DNA of 10,303 nucleotides from Candidatus Fermentibacterales bacterium (GTDB taxonomy: Bacteria; Fermentibacterota; Fermentibacteria; Fermentibacterales; JAFGKQ01), in contig JAFGKQ010000095.1 in NCBI GenBank assembly GCA_016928495.1, positions 1 to 10,303 on the forward strand, read 5' to 3'. A model generated the notes under the pieces. The model was not told where the DNA came from and did no database searches. It saw nothing but the letters and a program-made list of their open reading frames with translations. A program made the translations under genes and the position numbers. Positions 1-6,262 of the stretch are shown in pieces (within the stretch, counting starts at the first letter, position 1; every line of letters starts with the position of its first letter).

Positions 1-537
1 CACTACCGCTCTGGCCCCGTAGGCGAAGGCGGTGGATACCACGTCCGCCACGCAGGAGAGGGTCGGCCCACCCAGCATCACGGCGACCGAGACCTCGGTG
101 CCCGCCGACACGGCGTGGCGTATGGCCTCGCGGGCAGCCGTGAGGGCGTCCAGCCCGCACAGGCTCTCGTAGATGGCCCGGTCGCTGGAGGGAAGAGATA
201 CCTCGAAGTGACGCGCCCCGGCTCCTGTCAGCCTCCCGGCAAGCTCCGGCGTGAGAAGGACTCCGTTGGTAGCGATGCATATCCTTGGTATGCCGGCAGT
301 AGAGGCGGCGGATACCAGCTCGACAAGGTCATCGCGAAGCAGCGGCTCTCCTCCCGTGAAGGTGATGCCGGCAGGCTCCGCCTCGGCCCGGAGCTTCCGG
401 ATCAGCCCCGCCGCAGCCCGAGTGTCGAGAGGGACCGGCCTGCCTGCCCCCGGGGCCTTCCAGACGTTGTAGCAGTAGATGCAGTCGGCGTTGCAGTCCG
501 GCGTGATCTCGAAGACGAACCAGGGCCGAGGGGGCAC
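1..537 (-). CDS. Radical SAM protein (3' end outside window)
   Basis: The visible 179 residues form the N-terminal part of a radical SAM domain. The iron-sulfur motif C15-x3-C19-x2-C22 (CNADCIYCYNVWK) sits right at the N-terminus, followed by the SAM-binding GGEP motif (ITFTGGEPLLRDD, residues 62-65) and an ATNG strand. Such enzymes use a [4Fe-4S] cluster to cleave S-adenosylmethionine and start radical chemistry; the substrate cannot be told, and any C-terminal SPASM or auxiliary-cluster domain would lie beyond base 1. The start is uncertain. There is no ATG; GTG at 537 is used here, but CTG at 543 is closer to the AGGAG at 559-555, which abuts the stop of the upstream gene. The gene follows the helical hypothetical gene (stop 562-560) in what looks like one transcript. 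Family assignment is firm; specific function is unknown. Confidence 0.88.
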   Translation of the reverse strand, partial: MPPRPWFVFEITPDCNADCIYCYNVWKAPGAGRPVPLDTRAAAGLIRKLRAEAEPAGITFTGGEPLLRDDLVELVSAASTAGIPRICIATNGVLLTPELAGRLTGAGARHFEVSLPSSDRAIYESLCGLDALTAAREAIRHAVSAGTEVSVAVMLGGPTLSCVADVVSTAFAYGARAVV

Positions 538-559
538 GCTCAGCGGGGTGCTCCGTCTC

Positions 560-1528
560 CTATGGCAGCGTGCGACTGCCGGTCTCGATGGCGAGAACCA
601 GCGACCTGAAACCTGGCATGGCTTCTCCGAGAGCCCGCAGCCGGTCCCTGGCCCTGGAGATCATCTCCACCTGGGTGAGCATGTGTTCCGGGACCGTGTC
701 ACCGCCCTGCTGCCATCGCTCGATCTGTGCCAGCAGGGCTGCAGCCGAGCTGTCCAGGGCAGCCACCGAGCCCTCGAGGAGCGTCACGGGATCGATGTCC
801 GGTGTGGTGCGTCCGAAGCCCGCCGGAGAGGGCAGCATGTAGCCGGCCAGAGAGACTGCGTCCACAAGAACGAAGCTCTGCGCGGTCTCCACTATGTCCC
901 ACAGGACCCCCGTAGCCTCGAAGGCCGAGACCGTGCCGGACTGCAGCAGCCCGGAGAGGGCGTCGATCCGTAGCTCCAGGTGCTGCAGCAGGCTGCCCTT
1001 GTCGAACTCGATCCTGCTGGGCATCATGCGTGTCAGCATGCCCGGCACGCCGTAGGAGAAGAGGTTCAGCCTGGCCTCTATGAGGCTCGAGAGCATGGAT
1101 GCCTCCGCGCTGTCGATCAGGGCTGCTCCATCCGGGCCCTGGCCTCCCGCCAGGATCGCGATGAGGCTGTCGGCCTCGATACGGAGCAGGTTGGCCTTCG
1201 ACCACTCCAGGTCTCCGCCTGAGTACCACTCCTGGTCGAAGTCGGCCTCTATGGCGCCCAGGCGCCTCCAGATGCCGCAGAGGCGGGTCCACTCCGCTCG
1301 CTCGCCCAGCACACCCGCTCTCCGGCCGTCCAGATGCCGGAGGCTGTCGATCTCAATGACGGCTCCGAAGGGTCGAGCGCGCGCTATGGCCGCGTCGTTG
1401 CCTGCCGTTTCCGCCGCGCCCGGGGATGCCGCGGCCCGCGCTGCGGAAGCGGCGACCAGGGCCGCAAGCAGCTCCGCGCGCCCCGGGCCCGTCGTTCCGT
1501 TGCCGTGACTGCTCTTCGAGACTCTCAC
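560..1528 (-). CDS. Helical hypothetical protein upstream of radical SAM gene
   Basis: This is a 322-residue protein that I do not recognise. It starts with GTG at 1528, preceded by a good GGAGGTG ribosome binding site about 6 bases upstream. The first 45 residues are polar and then Ala-rich (AELLAALVAASAARAAA), which could be a weak signal peptide or a flexible leader; the arginine inside makes export doubtful. The rest is rich in Leu, Ala, Glu and Arg with few glycines, suggesting a long alpha-helical protein. There are no obvious catalytic motifs; two Cys-free stretches surround a Trp-rich patch near residues 80-110 (EWTRLCGIWRR, EWYSGGDLEWS). Its TAG stop is followed at once by AGGAGA and the radical SAM gene, so the two are probably co-transcribed and may work together, perhaps as partner or substrate-handling protein. 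That link is inference from position only. Confidence 0.75.
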   Translation of the reverse strand: MRVSKSSHGNGTTGPGRAELLAALVAASAARAAASPGAAETAGNDAAIARARPFGAVIEIDSLRHLDGRRAGVLGERAEWTRLCGIWRRLGAIEADFDQEWYSGGDLEWSKANLLRIEADSLIAILAGGQGPDGAALIDSAEASMLSSLIEARLNLFSYGVPGMLTRMMPSRIEFDKGSLLQHLELRIDALSGLLQSGTVSAFEATGVLWDIVETAQSFVLVDAVSLAGYMLPSPAGFGRTTPDIDPVTLLEGSVAALDSSAAALLAQIERWQQGGDTVPEHMLTQVEMISRARDRLRALGEAMPGFRSLVLAIETGSRTLP

Positions 1529-1607
1529 CCCGCACCTCCCGTGGTTCTCGGTCAGCCTCTCGTCATTCCTGACTATCCCCGCGCGCGGCCGTTGTTCCCC
1601 GCCCGGG

Positions 1608-1636
1608 TTGACCGTAGGGGCCCGGGTTCCAATCCT
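1608..1636 (+). promoter_or_regulatory. Weak candidate promoter for the aldehyde dehydrogenase gene
   Basis: TTGACC at 1608-1613 is followed after 17 bases by AATCCT at 1631-1636. The -35 matches five of six consensus bases; the -10 matches only about three. It lies in the 157 bp divergent gap between the helical hypothetical gene and the dehydrogenase. No clear promoter was seen for the opposite strand. Confidence 0.2.
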
Positions 1637-1685
1637 TCCTGCTGATCCATTGTCCAGTCTGCGATCAACCCATGAGAGGAACGCA

Positions 1686-3059
1686 ATGGCGCTCGAATCG
1701 AGGAACCCTTTCGACGGATCGCTTATCCGCCTGTACGAGGAGCACGCTCACGAAGAGGTGGAGAAGATCCTCGACAGCTCCGCGACAGCTTTCGAGGGCT
1801 GGAGCAGGACCGCTTTCGACCAGAGAGCCGAGATCCTGCGCCGCGCGGCGGGCCTGCTGAGAGAACGCAACCGCGACCATGCGGGTCTGATAGCTCGGGA
1901 GATGGGCAAGCCCGTGTCGCAGGGAAGGGGGGAGGTCGAGAAGTGCGCATGGGTATGCGAGTACTACGCCGAGAACGCCGCTTCCTTCCTGTCTCCGGTC
2001 AACGTTGCCACCGACGCTGTCTGCAGCCAGATCGTGTTCAGGCCCATCGGCCCCGTGCTCGCGGTCATGCCCTGGAACTTCCCCTTCTGGCAGGTCTTCC
2101 GTTTCGCGGCTCCCGGCCTGATGGCAGGCAACACCGTACTGCTCAAGCACTCATCCAACGTTACGGGATGCGCTCTCGCCATCGAGGAGGTCTTCAGGGA
2201 GGCGGGCCTGCCGGATGGGTGCTTCCGCACCCTTGTTCTGTGCTCTCCGCGAATCCCGGCTCTGATAGGCGACGGGAGGATCGCCGCGGTCACGCTCACG
2301 GGAAGCACGGCGGCCGGACGCGCGGTCGGCGAGGCCGCCGGCAGCGCCCTGAAGAAGGCGGTGCTGGAGCTGGGTGGCAGCGATCCCTACATCGTACTGG
2401 AGGATGCCGATGTGGAGGCCGCTGCCAGGATCTGCGTGCAGTCCAGGCTCATCAACAGCGGGCAGAGCTGTATCGCCGCGAAGCGGTTCATAGTCCATGA
2501 GGACGTGTACGATGGCTTCAGGGACATGTTCGTCAGGGGCATGAGGGCCGCGGTAGTGGGTGATCCCATGGAGGAGGACACTCTCGTCGGTCCCCTGGCC
2601 AGGTCCGATCTGAGGCACGAGCTCCATTCACAGGTCACGAGGAGCCTCGAGATGGGGGCGAGCCTGGTCCTCGGCGGAACCGTCCCGGACGGTCCCGGCA
2701 TCTTCTACCCGCCTACGGTGCTCGAGCATGTTTCCCCGGAGATGCCGGCGTTCGGCGAGGAGACGTTCGGCCCCGTGGCTGCTCTGTCCAGGGCCCGTGA
2801 CGAGAGGGAGGCGATCGAGCTGGCCAACGGCACGGCGTTCGGCCTTGGAGCAGCCGTCTTCACGCGCGACGTCGAGAGAGGGTACAGGATCGCCTCGGAA
2901 GAGCTCCGAGCCGGCTGCTGCTTCGTGAACGGGTTCGTCAGGTCCGATCCGAGATTGCCGTTCGGGGGAGTGGGGCAGTCCGGCTACGGGAGAGAGCTGT
3001 CCGAATTCGGCATCAGGGAGTTCGTCAACACAAAGACGGTCTCGGCCTATCCGGGCTGA
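1686..3059 (+). CDS. Aldehyde dehydrogenase, succinate-semialdehyde type (Sad/YneI-like)
   Basis: This 457-residue NAD(P)-dependent aldehyde dehydrogenase oxidises an aldehyde, probably succinate semialdehyde or a similar one, to the acid in the cytoplasm. All catalytic residues are visible: Asn131 in MPWNFPFWQ, Glu228 in LELGGSDPYIVL and the nucleophile Cys262 in NSGQSCIAAKRFI, with family-typical spacing. The C-terminal block has EETFGPVA and LPFGGVGQSGYGREL. The phrases LLKHSSNVTGCA, ELGGSDPYIVL and CIAAKRFI resemble the E. coli Sad (YneI) subgroup closely, and the length is also close. The start was put at ATG 1686 because AGAGGAA lies just before it and the family N-terminus (NPFDG) follows; an upstream ATG at 1608 would add 26 residues with no family character. 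Substrate choice is inferred from subgroup resemblance. No GABA aminotransferase or other partner gene is adjacent. Confidence 0.93.
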   Translation: MALESRNPFDGSLIRLYEEHAHEEVEKILDSSATAFEGWSRTAFDQRAEILRRAAGLLRERNRDHAGLIAREMGKPVSQGRGEVEKCAWVCEYYAENAASFLSPVNVATDAVCSQIVFRPIGPVLAVMPWNFPFWQVFRFAAPGLMAGNTVLLKHSSNVTGCALAIEEVFREAGLPDGCFRTLVLCSPRIPALIGDGRIAAVTLTGSTAAGRAVGEAAGSALKKAVLELGGSDPYIVLEDADVEAAARICVQSRLINSGQSCIAAKRFIVHEDVYDGFRDMFVRGMRAAVVGDPMEEDTLVGPLARSDLRHELHSQVTRSLEMGASLVLGGTVPDGPGIFYPPTVLEHVSPEMPAFGEETFGPVAALSRARDEREAIELANGTAFGLGAAVFTRDVERGYRIASEELRAGCCFVNGFVRSDPRLPFGGVGQSGYGRELSEFGIREFVNTKTVSAYPG

Positions 3060-3065
3060 GTCCCT

Positions 3066-3641
3066 TCACCGCCCGAACGGAACCCGGAGCAGGGGCTCAT
3101 CGCACCCGGCAAGGTTGCAGATGACCGACAATCCGTCCAGGCGCATCTCGAACGACGAAGACGTTCCCCGGCCTCGGCCGGGGACCTCGAGCAGCCTCTC
3201 GGACCCATCCGGACCGGGCTTGCCGGCGTGAGCCAGGGTGATGTGGGGAAGCCAGCGACCCGGCCTGAAGGTCTCCCTCTGACGCCGGCTGATGCCCCCG
3301 GCCGCCTCGAAGACGGATGCCTGCAGCGCCAGAAGCTCGGGGGTGGGAGCCACGGCAAGGAACAGAACGCGGGCCTCATCTCCGACGAAGAGCCCCAGTC
3401 CGGCAGTCCTGAGCACCAGGGGGTGGCTCACGGTCCGGGCCACCCTCTGTAGTCTCTGCTCCAGGGCATCGAGGTCGTAGGCTTCGGCGACATGGTACGA
3501 GAGGTGCTCGAGACTGCTGGCTGCCAGATCCGAAGTTGCTCCGAGCCATTCGCTTATCGAATCAGCAAGAGAGCGGGCGAGCTTCGAGGCCTCCCGGTCC
3601 AGCAGGGAGCAGATGGAGTAGGTTTCCGCGGGGCCTGTCAC
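3066..3641 (-). CDS. 2'-5' RNA ligase family (2H phosphoesterase) protein
   Basis: This 191-residue protein carries the two H-x-S/T motifs that define 2H phosphoesterases: H46-L-S48 (SLEHLSYHVAE) and H133-I-T135 (WLPHITLAHAG). Enzymes of this fold act on 2',3'-cyclic phosphate RNA ends or similar cyclic nucleotides; some can also ligate 2'-5' bonds in vitro. The length matches the family. The start is GTG at 3641, which overlaps the stop of the upstream phosphatase gene as GTGA and has GGAGAG just upstream; longer versions of the frame would overlap that gene for about 100 bases and look like antisense-type composition. It is therefore translationally coupled to the HAD phosphatase. Its stop lies only 6 bp from the stop of the convergent aldehyde dehydrogenase gene. 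The exact substrate is unknown, and it is divergent enough from ThpR that no symbol is given. Confidence 0.82.
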   Translation of the reverse strand: MTGPAETYSICSLLDREASKLARSLADSISEWLGATSDLAASSLEHLSYHVAEAYDLDALEQRLQRVARTVSHPLVLRTAGLGLFVGDEARVLFLAVAPTPELLALQASVFEAAGGISRRQRETFRPGRWLPHITLAHAGKPGPDGSERLLEVPGRGRGTSSSFEMRLDGLSVICNLAGCDEPLLRVPFGR

Positions 3642-4312
3642 CGCTCTCCGCCCAGGAGCACGCCGATCAGCTCCGGGGGCCTGCCGACAAGGACTGCCGC
3701 ACCGCCCGACTCCAGCTCGGCGCTGTCCCGGAACCCCCACAGAACACCCACGGGCAGCATCCCTGCCGCAACGGCGGTCCTCATGTCCACCGCCGTGTCG
3801 CCGACGAAGGCCACTTCACGGGGGGCGCAGCCAAGGCAACCTGCGGCGATCTCCAGAGCCGCATCGGGAGCTGGTTTGGGAACGCTGCCTGGCTCGGCCC
3901 CGCGTATGCAGGAGAAAGGGTGGTGCGGGAAGAACCGCCTCACCGCCGCAACGGCGGAGTCATTCGGCTTGTTGCTGAGGACCGCGACCGGCACGGACCG
4001 CTCCGACAGCCTGTCGAGGACCTCGCCGATGCCCTCGTAGGGGCGGGTTCGCCTGTCGCCTTCCATGAGGTACAGGGAGCGGACCCGTGCCGCGAGAGCA
4101 TCCACGCGCTCGTCGGGGGCCTCTTCCCGCTGCCTCTGGAGCAGCCGTCGCAGGAGGTTCTCGAGTCCCCGGCCCACCTCCAGCCGGTAGGTCTCTCTGT
4201 CGTGGGTGTCGAGCCCCTCCTCGGACAGGATCTCGTTGACGACGGCCCGGATGTCATCGAGAGTGTCGAGAAGAGTACCGTCGAGATCGAAGATCACGCC
4301 TCGCGGGATCAT
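3638..4312 (-). CDS. HAD-superfamily hydrolase, phosphoglycolate phosphatase-like
   Basis: This 224-residue haloacid dehalogenase-type phosphatase has all four family motifs. Motif I is FDLDGTLLDT with nucleophile Asp9 and acid/base Asp11; motif II is Ser113 in VLSNK; motif III is Lys146 in VPKPAPDAA; motif IV is GDTAVD with Asp172 and Asp176. Residues about 15-90 form the helical cap of the Gph/PGP type. Such enzymes remove phosphate from small metabolites, with 2-phosphoglycolate the classic substrate, but substrate range cannot be read from sequence. The ATG at 4312 follows GGAGG, which overlaps the TAG stop of the upstream secreted-protein gene, so translation is probably coupled. The TGA stop overlaps the start of the 2H phosphoesterase gene. 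The family is certain; the specific activity is only likely. Confidence 0.9.
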   Translation of the reverse strand: MIPRGVIFDLDGTLLDTLDDIRAVVNEILSEEGLDTHDRETYRLEVGRGLENLLRRLLQRQREEAPDERVDALAARVRSLYLMEGDRRTRPYEGIGEVLDRLSERSVPVAVLSNKPNDSAVAAVRRFFPHHPFSCIRGAEPGSVPKPAPDAALEIAAGCLGCAPREVAFVGDTAVDMRTAVAAGMLPVGVLWGFRDSAELESGGAAVLVGRPPELIGVLLGGER

Positions 4313-4319
4313 GATCCGA

Positions 4320-4808
4320 CTAATCCTCCCGGTAGAGCGCGCAGGGGCCCGCGGTCGCGCACCTGTCGCAGAACCTGCAGATGCCCGAGGACCTGGCAGC
4401 GCCGGGGGCTCCCCAGACGTCGTAGACGTCTCTCAGGTCCGCTTCGAGGAGGTCCGGCTCGAGGTTGATGAAGCCGCAGGTCCCGACGATGGCGGTCACT
4501 CCCGGAGGCTCGGCTCCGAGGACCTCCACGATGGTCGCGTAGCCGCTGTCATCCGGGGTCACCTCGAACAGAGAGCACTCGAAGTCCGGCGTCTCCTCTC
4601 CGATGCTCTCCACCGCCTCGAGCAGCAGCGACCTCAGCCACAGGGTCGCGGTGCTGTCGCGGGAGGCGATGAGGAGAGCCGCGTAGCCGTCGGGGGCGAG
4701 AAGGGCGTCCAGCTCCCGGAAGCTGCCTGCTCTCGTGAAGCTCCCGCCGGCTGCGGCCGGAGCCATGGCCAGGCCCGCGACCAGGAGGCACGCTAGACGG
4801 TTGCTCAT
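4320..4808 (-). CDS. Secreted thioredoxin-fold-like protein with C-terminal Cys cluster
   Basis: This 162-residue protein begins with a signal-peptide-like segment (MSNRLACLLVAGLAMAPAAAGG, first about 20 residues), so it is probably exported. The middle (residues 40-110) has the rhythm of a thioredoxin fold: a hydrophobic strand ALLIAS, a helix LWLRSLLLEAVESIG, a second strand ECSLFEVTPDDS and a PPGVTAIVG segment resembling the cis-proline loop. The usual CxxC at the start of the first helix is absent (SRDSTATLW). Instead the C-terminus has Cys144-x2-Cys147-x2-Cys150-x5-Cys156, plus single Cys78 and Cys111. The cluster could bind a metal or an iron-sulfur centre, or form disulfides. The gene starts 15 bp after the stop of the small SAP-like gene, with a weak ribosome binding site, and runs directly into the HAD phosphatase gene. 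The fold call is inference; function is unknown. Confidence 0.7.
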   Translation of the reverse strand: MSNRLACLLVAGLAMAPAAAGGSFTRAGSFRELDALLAPDGYAALLIASRDSTATLWLRSLLLEAVESIGEETPDFECSLFEVTPDDSGYATIVEVLGAEPPGVTAIVGTCGFINLEPDLLEADLRDVYDVWGAPGAARSSGICRFCDRCATAGPCALYRED

Positions 4809-4823
4809 CTGCCCGGCACCGGA

Positions 4824-5015
4824 TCAGGCGTCGTCCAGACCCATGCAGTCCTTCCGCCACAGGCAGTCCTGCTGATCGCAGTACTCCCGTGCCGTTCCGA
4901 AGCAGGGGAAGTTCCCTTCCGCGACCTGGATGGCTCTGATGAGCTCTTCCTTCTTGAGTCGGGAGACCTTTATCCCGAGGGCCTTGGCCTTCTGCACTAT
5001 CTCCGCTCTTGTCAA
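4824..5015 (-). CDS. Small SAP/Rho-N-like protein with Cys-rich tail
   Basis: This 63-residue protein has an N-terminal helix-extended loop-helix resembling SAP or Rho N-terminal nucleic-acid-binding motifs (LTRAEIVQKAKALGIK, then LKKEELIRAIQVAEGN). A short tail follows with four cysteines (PCFGTAREYCDQQDCLWRKDC). I have the impression that small proteins with this layout, SAP-like helices followed by PCFGTA and CxxxxCxWRxDC, recur in deltaproteobacteria and related phyla, but no function is known to me. Start choice: TTG at 5015 is preceded by a perfect GGAGGTG six bases upstream; the longer frame opens at another TTG (5048) with no such site. It heads the four-gene minus-strand cluster that continues with the secreted Cys-cluster protein 15 bp downstream. 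Nucleic-acid binding and metal binding by the tail are inferences. Confidence 0.78.
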   Translation of the reverse strand: MTRAEIVQKAKALGIKVSRLKKEELIRAIQVAEGNFPCFGTAREYCDQQDCLWRKDCMGLDDA

Positions 5016-5088
5016 CCTCGCACCTCCAAACACGAGTTCGTAGTCCAACCATGCTCCAGGAGGAGCCGTCTGCCGCTGAAAGTACTCG

Positions 5089-5106
5089 TCCTCTGTTAAG
5101 AGAGGA
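5089..5106. promoter_or_regulatory. 18-bp near-palindrome upstream of the SAP-like gene
   Basis: TCCTCT-GTTAAG-AGAGGA has perfect 6-base arms around a TTAA centre, mismatched only at the two G positions flanking TTAA. It lies in the 153 bp gap between the DUF6982-like gene and the SAP-like gene, about 75 bp upstream of the latter's TTG start. Position and symmetry suit a dimeric repressor operator, but there is no clear promoter next to it. Confidence 0.25.
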
Positions 5107-5168
5107 TGATCGGGCGCTTCGTAGCGATCGATGTCCCCGTCCGGGTGACGCCCGATGGGAAGGGACGG

Positions 5169-5582
5169 TCAGGTGCCCTGGCCGATGATCTCCACTGACT
5201 CCAGGGCACTGTTTATCACGAAGGCCCGCTGGATGTTGCACGCCGGGTCCGCAGGGTACAGGAAGAACCCGGTCTTGTCCCTGTGGAAGGCCTGTGTAGT
5301 ACCCAGTAGCACCTCGCCGTCCTGGAACTTCACCTTGAGCTTCTTGCCCGGGGCGGTCGAGATCGCGGAGAAATCCTGCTTGGGTTCGTATGACGGGTCT
5401 CCGCTGAAGTCCTTGACGAAGAACAGAGCCTTCAGCTCATCGAGGACTATCTCCTTCACGAAGTCCTGATTCGCCACGGACGCCAGGTGGAAGGAAGGCT
5501 TGGCCGGCACGAAATCGCGCGTGAAGCCCTTGAAGACGCGGCCATCCTTGTAGTGCGCAACGAGTTTGTTGACGGTCTGCAT
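5169..5582 (-). CDS. DUF6982-like small protein
   Basis: This 137-residue protein starts with MQTVNKLVAHYKDGRVFKG, then TRDFVPAKPSFHL and ELKALFFVKDFSGDPSY. These phrases match my memory of the DUF6982 family, a beta-rich domain often found alone or next to PilZ domains, whose role is unknown. The second half (KLKVKFQDGEVLLGTT, GFFLYPADPACNIQRAFVI) repeats the general pattern of a beta-barrel-like domain, so the protein may contain two related halves of the type K-V-x-F/Y-x-DG-x-V-x-x-G. Start: ATG at 5582 has a strong GGAGGGGGG just upstream; an in-frame ATG at 5606 lies before that site and is disfavoured. There is no signal peptide or membrane segment, so it is probably cytoplasmic. It has its own gap on both sides (107 bp and 153 bp) and may be transcribed alone. 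Confidence 0.75.
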   Translation of the reverse strand: MQTVNKLVAHYKDGRVFKGFTRDFVPAKPSFHLASVANQDFVKEIVLDELKALFFVKDFSGDPSYEPKQDFSAISTAPGKKLKVKFQDGEVLLGTTQAFHRDKTGFFLYPADPACNIQRAFVINSALESVEIIGQGT

Positions 5583-5629
5583 GTTACCCCCCTCCAGACT
5601 CGCCACTCGTACACCCTGTCCGGCCCGGC

Positions 5630-5659
5630 GGAGCTCCGCTCACCCCAAAGCGGCGCTCC
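5630..5659. other. Inverted repeat (hairpin) between asparaginase and DUF6982-like gene
   Basis: GGAGC-t-CCGCT, an eight-base loop, then AGCGG-c-GCTCC form a 10-pair stem with one mismatch. It begins about 30 bases past the asparaginase stop on the minus strand. No T run follows in either direction, so it is at best a non-canonical terminator or a processing hairpin. Confidence 0.3.
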
Positions 5660-5689
5660 GGTCATGGTTCAGGCCGCTTCTACATTCTA

Positions 5690-6235
5690 CTAACCCGGAG
5701 TAGATTCATCAACCGCGGCCAGCGGCTCCTCGAACACGCCCCTTTCTCTGTTCTTGGTCAGTCTGTCCCACCGCCCGACCCTGCCGTTCATGCATATGTA
5801 GACTCCCGGCACCAGGAGCTGCACTGCCGCAACCGCGCAGCCCAGGTTGAAGACGGCATCGGACCCGGTAACGCTATAGGGGACCATGGCCCCCGTCAGC
5901 ACTACCGTCTTTGTCGAGCAGGCGGTTGCGAGCTTCCGGGCCGTATGCTGCATGGTATCCGTGCCGTGGGTGATCACGATCATCTCCTCCGGAGAGCTCA
6001 CGACCACCTCCAGGATCCTCTCCCGGCCCGGCTCGTCCATGTGCAGGCTGTCTACGAGCTGGTTCACCTCCAGCTCCACGGGAAGGGTGCATCTGACCTG
6101 ACCGAGAATCTCCGGCAGATGGGTCCTGCGAAGCGTCAGCTCGCCGCGCAGCTCGTCGTACTCCTTGTCGAATGTGCCGCCCGTTATGATGATGCGGATG
6201 GCTCGTCCGCGGTCCTGCCGTATCGCGTTTCGCAG
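5690..6235 (-). CDS. Single-domain asparaginase family protein
   Basis: This approximately 181-residue protein matches the N-terminal catalytic domain of L-asparaginases: the threonine motif IIITGGTFDKEYDEL (Thr21), the THGTDTM motif (Thr92, Asp93), KTVVLTGAMVPY (Lys109) and GSDAVFNLGCA. It stops after GVYICMNGRV and GVFEEP, lacking the C-terminal domain of the usual 320-350 residue enzyme. I believe such short forms occur as a stand-alone family in several proteobacteria. Asparagine hydrolysis is the likely but unproven activity. The start is odd: no ATG, GTG or TTG exists in frame between the rubrerythrin stop and the TGGT motif. CTG at 6235 is proposed because GGGAG lies seven bases before it; the next canonical start (GTG 6079) would delete the catalytic threonine. 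The frame is the same as that of the upstream rubrerythrin. Confidence 0.82.
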   Translation of the reverse strand: MRNAIRQDRGRAIRIIITGGTFDKEYDELRGELTLRRTHLPEILGQVRCTLPVELEVNQLVDSLHMDEPGRERILEVVVSSPEEMIVITHGTDTMQHTARKLATACSTKTVVLTGAMVPYSVTGSDAVFNLGCAVAAVQLLVPGVYICMNGRVGRWDRLTKNRERGVFEEPLAAVDESTPG

Positions 6236-6262
6236 GACCGTCTCCCTGCCCTGTCCGTGAAC

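Noticed and set aside
115-609. Plus-strand frame opposite the radical SAM gene
   Set aside because: It is the antisense of a gene with clear CxxxCxxC and GGEP motifs.
1608-1685. Upstream ATG extension of the aldehyde dehydrogenase
   Set aside because: The added 26 residues have no family similarity, and the ribosome binding site AGAGGAA fits ATG 1686.
3536-4468. Open plus-strand frame of 310 codons
   Set aside because: It lies opposite the HAD and 2H genes, which have full motif sets. The translation is Arg/Pro/Gly-rich with no recognisable domain, typical of shadow frames in GC-rich DNA.
5016-5048. Longer version of the SAP-like protein from TTG 5048
   Set aside because: It would contain the perfect GGAGGTG site inside its coding region; TTG 5015 is correctly spaced behind that site.
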